Shown: in pieces, positions 47,167 to 58,704 of the stretch
How the letters are laid out: every line of letters starts with the position of its first letter
Position numbering within the stretch: position 1 is the stretch's first letter
From: Harmothoe impar
Lineage: Eukaryota > Annelida > Polychaeta > Phyllodocida > Polynoidae
DNA: 64,000 bases
NCBI GenBank assembly: GCA_947462335.1
Contig: OX381714.1
Coordinates: 16,774,618 to 16,838,617 of the forward strand
Direction: 5' to 3'
Position numbers and translations under genes: made by a program
The notes under the pieces: generated by a model
What the model saw: only the letters and a program-made list of their open reading frames with translations
What the model was told of the DNA's origin: nothing
Databases searched by the model: none

Positions 47167-50100
47167 TGGGCGCCGGGGACGACAGGGTGAAAGTCACAGT
47201 GCCTGTGGAGGGCATCTTGATGGACACACTGATCGACTCTGGCGCAGCTAAGTCCATGATGGCGCAATCTAAATGGATCCAGATCTGCAACAGATCTAAC
47301 AGACCGCCGGCCCTGCGCAAAGGGCTCCAGCTACGCTCACTCTCAGGCCACCCGCTACCAACAAAGGGGGTTGCCACCATACAGGTACTAGGTAAGAGCA
47401 TTGACTTCTATGTTACACCAGATATGAGACATGACATGTTGTTGGGGATTGACGCACTAAACCTGTTAGAAATGACGCTGCAATGTGGCCAGGAGGGTAA
47501 TAGGAATATTATGCTCGCGGGGTATAAATTCAAATGGGGAGTGGCGGAGGGAGAAATGGGAGAGGTAGAGGGGGTCCATGTAGAGTTGGATTACTGGGTT
47601 CAACAATTCCCGGGGCTGTTTGCAGAAAAGGGGAAACCGTTACCGGAAGCCAGTAAGATTGTAATGGACATAGATGTACAGGGGGCAGCGCCCATCAGGC
47701 AGAGACCGTACAGATTGTCATTGCATAAGAAGGCCCTGGTGGATGCAGAAATAGACAGGCTACTGGAGGAAAAAATCATTTCACCCTCATACAGTCCGTG
47801 GGCAAGCCCCCTTAACATGGTAACCAAAAAGGACGGGTCCTTACGGTGTTGTATAGACTACAGGAAGGTGAACAATGTGACTAAAAAAGATGCTCATCCC
47901 CTGCCCCACATTCAGGATATCTTTGACGCCCTGGTGGGGTCTGAGACATACAGTGTATTGGACCTGAAAAGTGCCTACTTCCAGGTAAGGGTTAGGGAGG
48001 ACTGTAAGGAAATTACTGCATTTGTGTCACATAGAGGGTTGTATGAATTCAATCGAATGCCTATGGGCACCTGCAATAGTCCAGGATTTTGGCAGAGGCA
48101 TATCAATTCTGTGCTGTCAGAGCACCTGGGTAAGTTCGTGCAAGTATATCTGGATGATATCATAGTGTTCTCATCAAAAAATGAAAATCACACTGACCAT
48201 CTGAGGGCGGTAATGCAAACACTGACGGACAATGGGCTAACCCTAAACCCAAAGAAGTGCTCCTTTAGAAACCAAGAGGTGAGGCTGCTAGGCTATATAG
48301 TGAGCAAGGACGGTATACGCCCGGACCCCGCTAAAGTGGAAGCTATCAGGGACATGGCGCCCCCCAAAAATGTGAAAGCTGTGCAGCGATTCTTGGGGAT
48401 GTGCGGCTACTACCGCCAGTGCATCCCTGACTTCTCAAAAATCTCGAGCCCTTTAATCGAATTGACGAGGGGGGGGGTCAAATTCAAATGGGACAGAGAG
48501 CAGCAGGAGGCCTGGGTCAGCCTAAAAATGCAGCTTACCTCAGAACAGGTCATGGCTTTTCCCCAGCTAGATAAGCCTTTCCGTCTATATACAGACAGCT
48601 CGAATCTGAGCATCGGGGGAGTGTTATGCCAGGCAGACAGTACAGGGTTAGAAAGGCCGATTCACTTCTTCTCAAAGGCTCTAAAACAAAGTCAGTTAAG
48701 GTGGCCCACCGTGGAGAAGGAGGCGTATGCAGTGATATACGCCCTCAGGAAACTGAGGCCGTATCTGCATGGAGCCACCTTCACCATTATAACGGATCAC
48801 AAACCACTGAAGTCCTTATTTCTCTGTGAGATACACAACACAAGGATACAAAGGTGGGCGGTATTACTAGCAGAATATGGGGCTCCCATAGAGTATAGAA
48901 GGGGGGCATACAATGTAAGAGCTGACATGTTATCCAGGATAGAAAAGAAGGAGCCATGTGGGGAAGCATGCCAGGCAGCAGTGTATGAATCTGAGTGGAG
49001 TGATCCAAATCTAGAAAGGGTACCATTGGTGACATTACAGAAAACAATGCCCCAATATGCCATGGGACAGAGAGAGGAGGATGAATACTTGGTCATAGAC
49101 AGTGTTTTATATACATTGACGCCCCCTCCAAGGGGGAGGGTACACCCAAGAATAGTGGTACCACTAGAAATGGTACCGGATTTGGTGACAAAGATACACA
49201 GCGACATTGGCCACCAAGGCCTGGACAGAACCTTGAGTAGAATCCAGGAGACATACAAATGGTCTAAGATGAGGAAGGGAGTGTTTGACTTGGTCCGTAA
49301 TTGTGGGGTATGTGCTTTACACCAAAAAACAAAAACATTTCCACAGCCAACACGTATGCCGGTGCCATCGGTGCCAGCGGAAATATTGGGAATTGACATG
49401 ATCGGCCCCATGCCAATATCACCACAGGGAAACAGATATGCCATCGTCATAATTGACCATTGCTCGGGGTGGGCAGAGGTGGTACCAGTACCAAACAAAA
49501 AGGCACAAAACGTGGTGAAATATTTACAAAATGAATATTTCCCCCGCCACTCTGAGCCATGGGTAATTATTTCCGACCGCGGAAATGAATTTCGCTGTAG
49601 GGAAATGCAAGAATTCTTAAAGAAAAGACATGTGGAGTATAGGTATACAAGTGGGTACCACCCACAGGGAAATTCCCGCGCAGAAAGGCTGAACAGAACT
49701 ATTAAGGGGATGATTTCTAAATTGGTAGAGGCCAAAGCGCATATGTGGGAGTCAGTGTTGCCGCGGGCACTGGAGGCATATAGGCACTCGGTGTCAACAG
49801 TCACAGGGTTCACACCATTCTTTCTGCACCATGGCAGGCACCCGCGGAATCCTGCCCAGTTCCCACACATTATTCCACCAGGGCAAGATGTAAAAGTACT
49901 AGCGGCGAGGGTGGAGGAATTGGCCAAAGCACATTATGAAGCAAAAGAAAATGCTAAGGGTCAAAGGGATAGAAATATGGCAAGATTAGCAAAACGACCG
50001 TCAGCCCCGACATATACAGTAGGACAGCAGGTTCTGTTAGAAAACACAGACCAATCCACCTTTCAGCCAAAATATAGGCATGGGTACCTAGTCTCCAGGG

Positions 50101-51212
50101 TGGAGGGACCAGTAATTACTGTGGTGGGACCGAAGCTAAGGGTACAAAGGGTCAATGCAGACAGACTAAAGCCGGCGCCCCCAGGCTTTGAGTCACAGGG
50201 TAGAAATCCTAATATGACTAGGACAGAAAAATCAAAAATAACTCAAAAAATCATGGCGGGCCGGCAGAACATAGAGGGGGGGAGAGAAGGGGAGGGGGAG
50301 GGGGACGCTGAAGATTGGGTACTGGAGGAACGGCAGAAGTGGGTACAAGATGGACGGGGGAGGAGGGGGGAGGCGGTAGGGGGTGCAGAGGAATGCATAC
50401 ATATGCTACAATTGCCACTTATCCAGGAAGTGGACGACAATGTACAGAAAAGGGGGGGGAATCAAAAGGATAGAATAGAAAACCCGCCGACAGTAAGGGA
50501 ACAAAGACCCCGGCGCACAGGGGTTTCTTACAATAGAAATACCAATACAAACCATTCATTGGGTCGTACAGGGGGAGGGAGTGTTGTTAAAACAACAACA
50601 AAAGAGCAGCATAAAAGAGGAGATAACAATAGCATAGAGGAAAGACAAAACAGGGGGCGGAACCAGAGCAATTTCCCAGGTGCATCACTACAAAGGGGGC
50701 GAGAGGAAACACAGGCCGAGGAACAAGGGGAGGGAGACATAGCTACAGATGACAATGCACCTGTACACGAGAATAGAAATAATGCCAGGCTAAGCTCACA
50801 ATTACCCAATCCAGTACAGGACAATGTCCTATCTAGGGATAAAAGGTGCCATCAAACACAAGCTATTACCCAGGAGGAGTTAAATATAGGTGGAGCAGAG
50901 GGGCGGGACAAAGAGGTGCCAGCCTACCTAGAAACACATGCAGAAAGGGATCAGGGGGAAAGAATGGGACAGGGACCGATTAACACAAGGTCAAAACAAA
51001 TAATCCCCACCCCACTTAACACCATTGAAATAGCACAGGGGAGACAAGCTGAGCATAACACAGTGGTGTTATTACCACAGATGGTGGTACAACAAACCCG
51101 CCCCCAAGAGGAGCTAATGGATTCACCACAAAAGGGTTTGGACAGCTATAGGGACGCTATAGGTCCAATCACCCGGTCATTGTCCCAAGGGGTGCAAGAT
51201 GTAAGCCAGTAA
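47166..51212 (+). CDS. pol: gypsy retrotransposon Pol (protease-RT-RNase H-integrase)
   Basis: One uninterrupted 1,348-codon frame carries every enzyme of a Ty3/gypsy element. The aspartic protease has its DSGA active site at residues 24-27. The reverse transcriptase has YLDD at 328-331. RNase H has its first Asp near 477. The integrase has a zinc domain H678-x4-H683-x29-C713-x2-C716 and the catalytic triad D744, D804, E840 with D-x35-E spacing. A GPY/F-like chromatin-contact module follows, with YRHGYLVSRVEGP at about 975. The last 300 residues are a hydrophilic, low-complexity extension without recognised domain or membrane segment, so it is not an envelope gene. All key residues are present, suggesting a recent copy. 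Expression depends on the frameshift at 47,157 or on ATG use. Confidence 0.95.
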   Translation: MGAGDDRVKVTVPVEGILMDTLIDSGAAKSMMAQSKWIQICNRSNRPPALRKGLQLRSLSGHPLPTKGVATIQVLGKSIDFYVTPDMRHDMLLGIDALNLLEMTLQCGQEGNRNIMLAGYKFKWGVAEGEMGEVEGVHVELDYWVQQFPGLFAEKGKPLPEASKIVMDIDVQGAAPIRQRPYRLSLHKKALVDAEIDRLLEEKIISPSYSPWASPLNMVTKKDGSLRCCIDYRKVNNVTKKDAHPLPHIQDIFDALVGSETYSVLDLKSAYFQVRVREDCKEITAFVSHRGLYEFNRMPMGTCNSPGFWQRHINSVLSEHLGKFVQVYLDDIIVFSSKNENHTDHLRAVMQTLTDNGLTLNPKKCSFRNQEVRLLGYIVSKDGIRPDPAKVEAIRDMAPPKNVKAVQRFLGMCGYYRQCIPDFSKISSPLIELTRGGVKFKWDREQQEAWVSLKMQLTSEQVMAFPQLDKPFRLYTDSSNLSIGGVLCQADSTGLERPIHFFSKALKQSQLRWPTVEKEAYAVIYALRKLRPYLHGATFTIITDHKPLKSLFLCEIHNTRIQRWAVLLAEYGAPIEYRRGAYNVRADMLSRIEKKEPCGEACQAAVYESEWSDPNLERVPLVTLQKTMPQYAMGQREEDEYLVIDSVLYTLTPPPRGRVHPRIVVPLEMVPDLVTKIHSDIGHQGLDRTLSRIQETYKWSKMRKGVFDLVRNCGVCALHQKTKTFPQPTRMPVPSVPAEILGIDMIGPMPISPQGNRYAIVIIDHCSGWAEVVPVPNKKAQNVVKYLQNEYFPRHSEPWVIISDRGNEFRCREMQEFLKKRHVEYRYTSGYHPQGNSRAERLNRTIKGMISKLVEAKAHMWESVLPRALEAYRHSVSTVTGFTPFFLHHGRHPRNPAQFPHIIPPGQDVKVLAARVEELAKAHYEAKENAKGQRDRNMARLAKRPSAPTYTVGQQVLLENTDQSTFQPKYRHGYLVSRVEGPVITVVGPKLRVQRVNADRLKPAPPGFESQGRNPNMTRTEKSKITQKIMAGRQNIEGGREGEGEGDAEDWVLEERQKWVQDGRGRRGEAVGGAEECIHMLQLPLIQEVDDNVQKRGGNQKDRIENPPTVREQRPRRTGVSYNRNTNTNHSLGRTGGGSVVKTTTKEQHKRGDNNSIEERQNRGRNQSNFPGASLQRGREETQAEEQGEGDIATDDNAPVHENRNNARLSSQLPNPVQDNVLSRDKRCHQTQAITQEELNIGGAEGRDKEVPAYLETHAERDQGERMGQGPINTRSKQIIPTPLNTIEIAQGRQAEHNTVVLLPQMVVQQTRPQEELMDSPQKGLDSYRDAIGPITRSLSQGVQDVSQ

Positions 51213-51358
51213 GGGATCCAAATACGGAAATACACATGGGGACATAAGCTGGGCCAATTAAATGAAATCAATAGCAGTATGGTAGCGTGGGTAGAGAGAG
51301 CATGGGGGTAAGCACATAAAAGGGGGTGGGGCACATATGCAAATGGGAGGAGGACCCA

Positions 51359-51478
51359 GGGGGGGGGGGAGGGGGGGGGTGAATACATACAGGTAACAGT
51401 GGAGGGGAATAGTCATTTCAGTGCGTCAAGTCAATCTGTCTCAACATATCGAGGTGTATCATAATGAAGCCCATTACA
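51359..51478 (+). repeat. polypurine tract and doubtful 3' LTR
   Basis: A near-continuous G tract (51,359-51,379) is a plausible polypurine primer site. TGAATACATACAGGTAACAG follows and resembles the first 40 bp of the 5' LTR (ACATAACTAGTAACATGGAGG), after which similarity is lost. A CCCATTACA at 51,470-51,478 matches the 5' LTR end. The 3' LTR is thus deleted, strongly diverged or wrongly assembled. Confidence 0.35.
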
Positions 51479-51999
51479 ATATTACCAGGCCTCCATATTA
51501 TGTCTATTCATACTTTATGTTGGTCAGTTTGATATCATTGCATTTATTTCAATGCAGGCCACCAATAGTCCAAGAGTCCAGGCACTTTTAATTTTCTTTT
51601 TTTGACCAAAAGGAGGGGTGGGTTCCTATGTAGAATCTTCTGCTGAATTCAGAAATCATTCTTCAACATTCTTGATCATTTAAGTTAAAAGTAAGTAATG
51701 CTTACTTTTAAGGTCATAATATTTAAGTGTCAGGGAATAAGCCCTTTGCAAAATCAGCATGGATATCGGGTGGTCAAGACGGATGTTTTTGTCCTTGGTG
51801 TCAGGATACTCAGGTATCAGGATAAAGTGCATGGACAGTGTCCGCTGACATTATGGCTTTATAGTCAATACCAGACGATTTGGCGGAGCCAAAGAAAAAG
51901 GTTTATATAGAGGTTAATGGAGAGAATGTTACTTATTAACTAGCCTATAAGGCAAATAATTATATGTATAATGTATGATATTGGTTTATTCATCTACCA

Positions 52000-52088
52000 T
52001 ATGCTGCAGCAAGAACTACTATTCGCTAACGGGGCCTTGCTCCACTGCCTGGCAGTATAAATAAACGAATAATCAATCAATCAATCAG
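52000..52088 (+). mobile_element. 3' tail of a non-LTR element
   Basis: The sequence ends in AATAAACG and four AATC repeats, a typical 3' microsatellite tail of CR1/RTE-like elements. A (GATT) stretch in the reverse orientation at about 55,432 suggests another tail on the opposite strand. Confidence 0.4.
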
Positions 52089-52539
52089 CGTACAGCCTAA
52101 TGTCCTGTGGTCAGCTTTATCACTTCGGCTTTGTCCCCTTTGCCATCCAATACTTCAGGGTGTATCCTCAACTCCTCAAAAGTGGTGCATCCATATGGCC
52201 ATATGTCTGCATGATATTGAAGGAGCTTTTAGACTCCTGTTATAAGATGTATTTATCAAAGAACACTGCGGCCTCACAGTATCATGAGTTATATGGGGTC
52301 TCGCCAAATCCTGCCAGGAAAATCCTCCCATTTTGGCTTTGTATGATGGCAATGTATGAATTCACCCCTGACCTTAACTGCTCACTCCTGCAAACTACTG
52401 TACTTATATCATAGATAATGACTGTACGTGTATAGCTTGGCATAAAGCATACGTCTAGACATTGTAAATTATGTTACTGTATTCCATATTTAGTCAGTGT
52501 TGAGAATCCTAGCACTTTGAGGTCTTGCAGCTTCATGTT

Positions 52540-52724
52540 AATTTTGCATCTTGATGCACCAATGCAGTATTACTGTTCAACTCATTGGCACTGACTCAAC
52601 ACCATCTATCAAAGGGTGAGGTGCAGCACTGGTAAGTTACTCAACAGTGCTACATTCACATATATCATGGCAATACATGTGCATAGCACAATAAAGAATA
52701 AAGCACATTGCCACCCTTGAAGGG
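52540..52724. mobile_element. TTAA-type MITE copy
   Basis: The right end CATTGCCACCCTTGAAGGG is followed by TTAA (52,725-52,728). The interior has GATGCACCAATGCAG and GCACTGGTAAGTTACTC, matching the family core. The left end is degraded. Confidence 0.55.
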
Positions 52725-53777
52725 TTAATCCAGACTAAAACTTGGCAACTCTATTAGTCACTGACATTTCTGGAACAAGCTACATGAAGGCCCCATGAAG
52801 GTCATCTTCTGTCTTTCTTTGTCACGAAATTTCAATGAGTTATATTCGCCAGACCTTTAGTGTTATAGAATGGTGAATGAAGCTACAAGTAACCTAGAAC
52901 GAAACTCCTAATTCTGCATCTCTGCTTTGCTTTTCATAGGGTGGTGAGTCATTTAGGTGCCTGGTAATTGGTCCCCTCTGGCAGGCCGACCTTTGATGGC
53001 TGGTGGGGGTAGGGGTGATGAGGCCTTGGTGGGTGGGGTGTTGAAGGTGAGGGGGATGATTGAGGCTGGACAGGTGAGAAAACACCTGTGTAACTGTACA
53101 GGCCAGTACAGACCCACCTGAAGGCATATATAACCCATCCAGAACTAGTTGTTGAGGTCATGGGAGCAAACTGGTCATCTGTAGTATTGGTTGAATTTAA
53201 GTGGAATTTCTGGTGATACTAAAAACCACCTTTAGTCAAACAATTTAAATACAGGATATACAAAGACAAAGGTTCACGAGTATAGTTCCCTCTTGAGGGG
53301 TATTTCAAGAGGCGGAGCCGAGTGAAATAACTCTCAGTGGGGAACTATACAAGTGCTCCTTTGTGTTCATTTCATGTTATTATTAACTATATTCCTCAAA
53401 ATTCCACTTAATTGATCTGAAAAAGCTATTTTACAGTGTTTAAATCATCAATTTTCATGGGGTTCAGAGGGTTATTTAACAGGGGGGGTGAAATACGGCC
53501 TTCCTTGGTTGAGTCAATGGGACGGCCGTATTTACCATGAAATAAACAATTGTACCCTCGGGATATCCTTCCTCCCCACTTATAGTTGTAACCCTCAAGA
53601 GCAAAACATCACCACACACCAGTTGATGTATAGTAAAATTATGCAATATTGTTTTACATATATTTTATTGGGCTTTCATTTCATGTATATTTACAGTGTA
53701 ACTTTGGGGCTTAGAAGGTAGCAGAATACTAAATCTTAGACTTTCATCTAGTACTAATAATCATATAAAACATTGCA

Positions 53778-53778
<1 letters not shown>

Positions 53779-53852
<74 letters not shown>
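53779..53852. repeat. (TA)n microsatellite
   Basis: Uninterrupted TA dinucleotides for about 74 bp. Confidence 0.95.
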
Positions 53853-53857
<5 letters not shown>

Positions 53858-56800
53858 ACAGCAGGATGAGGACTGTGTCTACCTGTGCAGGTGAGGTGTG
53901 TTTCCAGGTGTGCTTCCCGGTAGCAGCTTTACATTACCCTGTACACCGCACACTGTACAGGTAACACATGTTCTAAGTGACTACATGATGTTTTAACTAT
54001 ACCAGACACTAAGGGGGGGAATCAAGTGCCGCAGCGCCATCCGCATTGAGTGGCTAGAATGGAAACTACATACAGTCATTTTTAACCATATTTTAAGTAG
54101 TTACTACACAAAAGCTATTCAAGTTTAAATTCTGTTGTATTTTTTCCTGGGAAGATTTACCCTTTGGCAAGTTATATTTCAATGTAGCATAATAAAGCTT
54201 CTGTTGTTATCTCAATATGAGGGTTTCATTCATGCTCTCTCAATGCAATGCAAATGTACTGGGGGTAGGCTATATGGCCATGGCCCTCCTACAGCCCAGT
54301 AGTGCCACCTCATGCCAATCATGTATACTAAAGACCTTCCAACAGGTTTGGATCACACTGGACTGTACAGTGTGACCTCCTCCCTGCCCTGTTTGAGACT
54401 GCCGCTACAAGGCTGGTGCAGCTGCATATATGCTCCGTGGTATAGAGGGCGCCAGCACACTTGATTCCCCCCCTGCCAGACACTCAAAGCTGGCTATAAC
54501 ACACTTACAGTCTAGAACTCACCATGTATCCAACAGAATAACACTGCTGTCATGTAAGGTCTAGACTGTAAAAATGCCATCTTGTAGCTTGGTACTAATC
54601 AGACAGAGTTGGGTTACCAGGAATTAACTGGTAACATGTGATGAAAGAACTATAAATGATGTCACATCCGTCAGGATTTCCTTGCAAAATGGCTTCCAAA
54701 GCCTCAGGACCCTCCCCTCGTTTTGGGGTCTGGACTGGACTAACAAGGCGCACCCTGTGTGAAACCCACTCTGTGTGTATTGTGTATAAAGTAGCCGTTA
54801 TGTGTTGGCCCTCAATGCCCCGTTGTAGCCTTTGGTGGCTAACACCTTCCTTGAAAACACTTGAATGTGTAAGAGGAGGCTATAAGGGGTCTATACAAAC
54901 ATTGATTTATGGTACACCATCGGGCACACCAGCCATTGTACAAATATGAATAAGTGATTTTTATACACTCTGAGATATTCTGAAGGAGATGGATATGTGT
55001 GTCCATAATCTTGTATCGGCTTTCTAATCATATTGTATTATTCAATATGGCACCTCCTGATAAAGCAATGTATGAAATTCATGAGGAGAGTGTACATTGC
55101 GACCGTGAGAGCTTCCATTGCATATGGAAAGCTCTACTGGGCCTGTCCCACTGGGATATGAACTGATGCAAAAAAGGTTCTATTCAATCTTGAGCGAGCA
55201 TTGCAATGGATAAACCAATCAATGAGACTGATGACTAAAATTACACTGTCCTCGGTCCTTTGTGAGCAGTGGTTACACCTTCTGGACCACTGACTATATT
55301 AGATTACACAGAATATTGATGACGTCACTGACTTCATGAATTGGATTGAATATTGTTTATTTGACGGGCTAGGCTCTCCTGGGGCTCTCTTTACCTTATA
55401 CTTCACGGGGGTTACATGGCTTGGCATTTGGTGATTGATTGATGTTTTATTGACCGAGGTGTTTTTACAGTTTTAATAAAACAGAGACTTATACTACATG
55501 ATTTACTAAGGTACATAGCAGATATAACAAGGTCCCCATAGATGGTCTATTGATATAATGTTATGGATATAAACACGTATTTTGTGAAAGGATTCACAAT
55601 TTTGCTCGAGTTATTATGAGAAATTCAGCTGGAGACATGAAGAGTCATTCACTTGCTATAGGGTTGATATTTACTGAATGCATGGCTGTGTCACGATCCT
55701 CCCACCAAGTCCTACATCACCCTTTGTGTACAGGTTCTCCTTATATACACACATTTGTCACGGGTAGGACAGGACCTGAACATCCCTGAGCAGGTGCCAT
55801 GTGTGAATGTTCCCTAGATACAGGAAAATCCACTCTCCCTGGATCCATGTCTTGTTATTATAGCCTCCCCCTTACCAGCCCTGACTCATGATAGTAACAT
55901 GGGTGTGGTTACCAGCAGACTAGATATATCTCCTACACCCCGGCTAGCTGATGCCACATGGGCTAATGGTATATGCACATGGTGTACATGTCTATATGTC
56001 TAGGGGCGGACCCATCAAACAAGTGCAGAAAAGTGCCACGCCGCGACTTGCGGATCAAAATAATCATTGGAAACATTTGTTTTCCAAAGTGGCAGTTGGG
56101 GGGAGGGGGGGGGGGGGGTTGGGACACTAACTAACAAGTCCCTGGATCCGCCCCTTAATTGATGTCTGTACTTGCTGTACTTACGGTTATTTGCATGCCC
56201 TGCGTATATATATTCCCATATGATATTAAATTTTCAACATTTGCCTTGCTAAGTTATACCATGCCTCCCCCTCCTGCCCACGTTGACATGTACTGACGGC
56301 ACATACAAAATGTATGATGGGTATACTAGTAGACTGACTCTAATGGTGTAAGAGGATCGGCTGGGTATTCCCTTCTGGCACATCCTAAGGCTTAAGGACC
56401 AAGCTAGGGAAGCTAATATACATTGTTGTGCTCTTGTCTCCTCTGACACCCAGGTGTAAGATGGAGGGCCCCACACCCCTGTCTGCACACCTCGGGGCTG
56501 CACACTGACCATACAGGGTAGACATGTAGTAGTTAACCTACACCCCTCAGGGTGTATGTAATATATAACCACTGCCCTACAAGGTCAAGACGATGTACGA
56601 TAACACCGAGTCGCTGACCAGTGGGAAGGTAGAGAGATAGAGAGTAAGAGGGAAATGATAAATTGCAGCCAGTAGAATGTGTCATATGTATCCCCATTGT
56701 ACGTCAGAAACCTGTGTTAGAATGCTAGACATGCACACAGGGAAACATGTCCCTGGGGAGGGCCGCATGGAGAAGCGACACAAATGTGACAGTTACCTCT

Positions 56801-58588
56801 TTAGCTGTTATATATGTTTTTCCACAATATTAAAGTCATATGGGCGTCTTACATATATACATGTAGCTGGACGAAGTAGGCAGCCAGACGTGTAAACTCT
56901 CCATATATGTGACATTGCCTGGGAAAATGGACCCTTGTGCACCCTGCACTAAGGCCCCTTTTCGCAGATCGTGGCCCCTTTTCGCAGATCGTGCCACATA
57001 TATGGACCGATTTAACAAATTCCACTTTAGTTGTCATGAAGCAGTAAATAATGCAACTATGGTGAGTAACTCAGCAGTGCTCCATTATCTTAGTGCCAAC
57101 CCTGGTAATGCACTCCTGAAAAGTCGGTTTTATTGTCTAGGTGCACTGTGACAACAAATAAAGGATCATGTCAATATAACAGCACCATGTCGTACTTAAA
57201 GGTCAATCAGGGGTCTATTCGTCTGATCAAATAGCCCGGATGTTCTCTCTAACACTTGTAATGATGCCCCTTTATTAATCATAACCAGGGGCCGTCAGAC
57301 GTCCACTGACCCGTAGTGGAAACAGGCTTGTTCATGATAAGAGATAGGATCCACTTTAGAATAGTAAGAAGGGAGTAGTAGTGACGTCTAGACTCTTGCC
57401 ACTCTACCAAGGACGGACTCTAGTCGACCCCTCATACCAGACCCCAAAACCCACATTCCTGACAACCTAGTTCATACGGGTAACTCGGGGAGAACACCCA
57501 GGCATCAGAAAGCAAAACTTACTTTAGGTCACCAAACGTGCCTTACAGCGCTGCAATTTAGACAGGGCGGACTAAATTGTTTATGCAATTTGAAGAAATA
57601 TTCACATTTTTTCTTGGGCAGTTTTAGAGCCTACGCAAAGAGTGAGAAGGACTCTTTATGTAAAAATACTTTTAAAATGAAATTTTCTGGGTCCTGCCTA
57701 CTAGTATATCACATGGAGCATACCCTTTCTACCCCCAGGAGGAGGGGTTGGGATGTGGAGATGTGGGGGGGGTCACGTGCAGACCCTGGAGGGGTCTGTA
57801 TCCGTCTGTCTGCAGCTGGTCAGGTGCCACATATTGGAACTGAGGCGGGGGGAGTGGAGGCTGGGGGGGGGGGGGGGTGGGGTCTATAGAGTAGGGCTAT
57901 AGATCAGTCGTCGGATTTTAAAGTAATCCCTTACCATCTGGCTCCGAAAGGTCCCGGACGTGTATTGTCTTTCTAAGGGAAGGCAGCTTAAGGTTTCATA
58001 CCTAATTATAACCCCAAAACGCGTCCAAGTCTCTAATGCATTGTATATTGTTATATAATTGTTTGATGCTTTGGCGTGGAAGCACTCGCTGATCGAAGAA
58101 ACCTCCGATGCAGTTTTATAAGCTAAAATTACATGCCATACTGTAAATGACACATGATCATGACAACCAATGTAGTCTTGCCGTCCTTAAAAGTCTCAGC
58201 TAACTGCCAGCAGCTGTGTCCGGGTATAGCACCCAATAACGGCAGCTCCCCACATCAGACAGGGACCAGGAGGGGGTCATACATCCACAGGGAGAACAGG
58301 CCCCTCTCTCATGGTGCGGCACACGGTCCCATCCCTCATCCCATGTCTTTGACTAACTTTGGGGCGTCTTGGGAGCTGCTTGTGTAGTTTGGGATCTGAT
58401 ATGGGAAGGCAGATACACCACACAGACATGATGAAGTTACTGATTATCTAAAGGGTATTGCTTGTTGGAAAGTAAGAAAGTAAGAAATGAAGAATGGAGG
58501 TGCATGGTATTGCACTGCAAACACATTGATTGGATCTTGTTTGTTGGATCTCGTTCATCTATCGCTCATCCAACACATTTTAACAGAC
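53853..58588. other. no confident gene
   Basis: No exon is recognised. It includes the hAT-like MITE at 56,002, a direct 20-bp duplication of GCCCCTTTTCGCAGATCGTG at 56,955-56,995, and a TTAA-type MITE fragment at about 57,020-57,205. Confidence 0.5.
56002..56155. mobile_element. hAT-like MITE, 154 bp
   Basis: The left end is AGGGGCGGACCCATCAAA and the right end inverted is AGGGGCGGATCCAGGGAC, with no coding capacity between. This AGGGGCGGATCCA terminus is typical of non-autonomous hAT-type repeats. The target duplication is not clear. Confidence 0.6.
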
Positions 58589-58704
58589 ACCCTCAGAAAA
58601 GTGAGCGTCACTGTCGCCGAAAGCACGCTCACCTGAAAGCCAGACAGTGCCAGACTTTCAGGTGAGAGTGATTTGGCGGCAGTGACGCGCACTTTTCTGA
58701 GGGT
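58589..58704. mobile_element. 116-bp near-perfect hairpin element
   Basis: ACCCTCAGAAAAGTGAGCG at the left is the inverse of CGCGCACTTTTCTGAGGGT at the right, and pairing continues through the middle (CACTGTCGCC with GGCGGCAGTG; CTCACCTGAAAG with CTTTCAGGTGAG). Almost the whole element is one foldback with a small central loop. A half copy lies at 40,539-40,606. Confidence 0.8.

Larger units (their letters stand above)
51479..53778. other. no gene seen; repeat fragments
   Basis: It includes a probable LINE tail at 52,000-52,088 with TATAAATAAACGAAT followed by (AATC)n, and a TTAA-type MITE right end at 52,724. No supported exon. Confidence 0.5.

Noticed and set aside
48797..49927. 376-codon open frame on the - strand
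   Set aside because: It lies wholly antisense to the RNase H and integrase part of pol, which has all its catalytic residues; the frame is a shadow.
51510..51530. ATGTTGGTCAG shared with the 5' LTR as evidence for a 3' LTR
   Set aside because: Only eleven bases match and the neighbouring sequence does not, so it may be chance.
53773..53964. YIYIYI frame
   Set aside because: Translation of the TA microsatellite.
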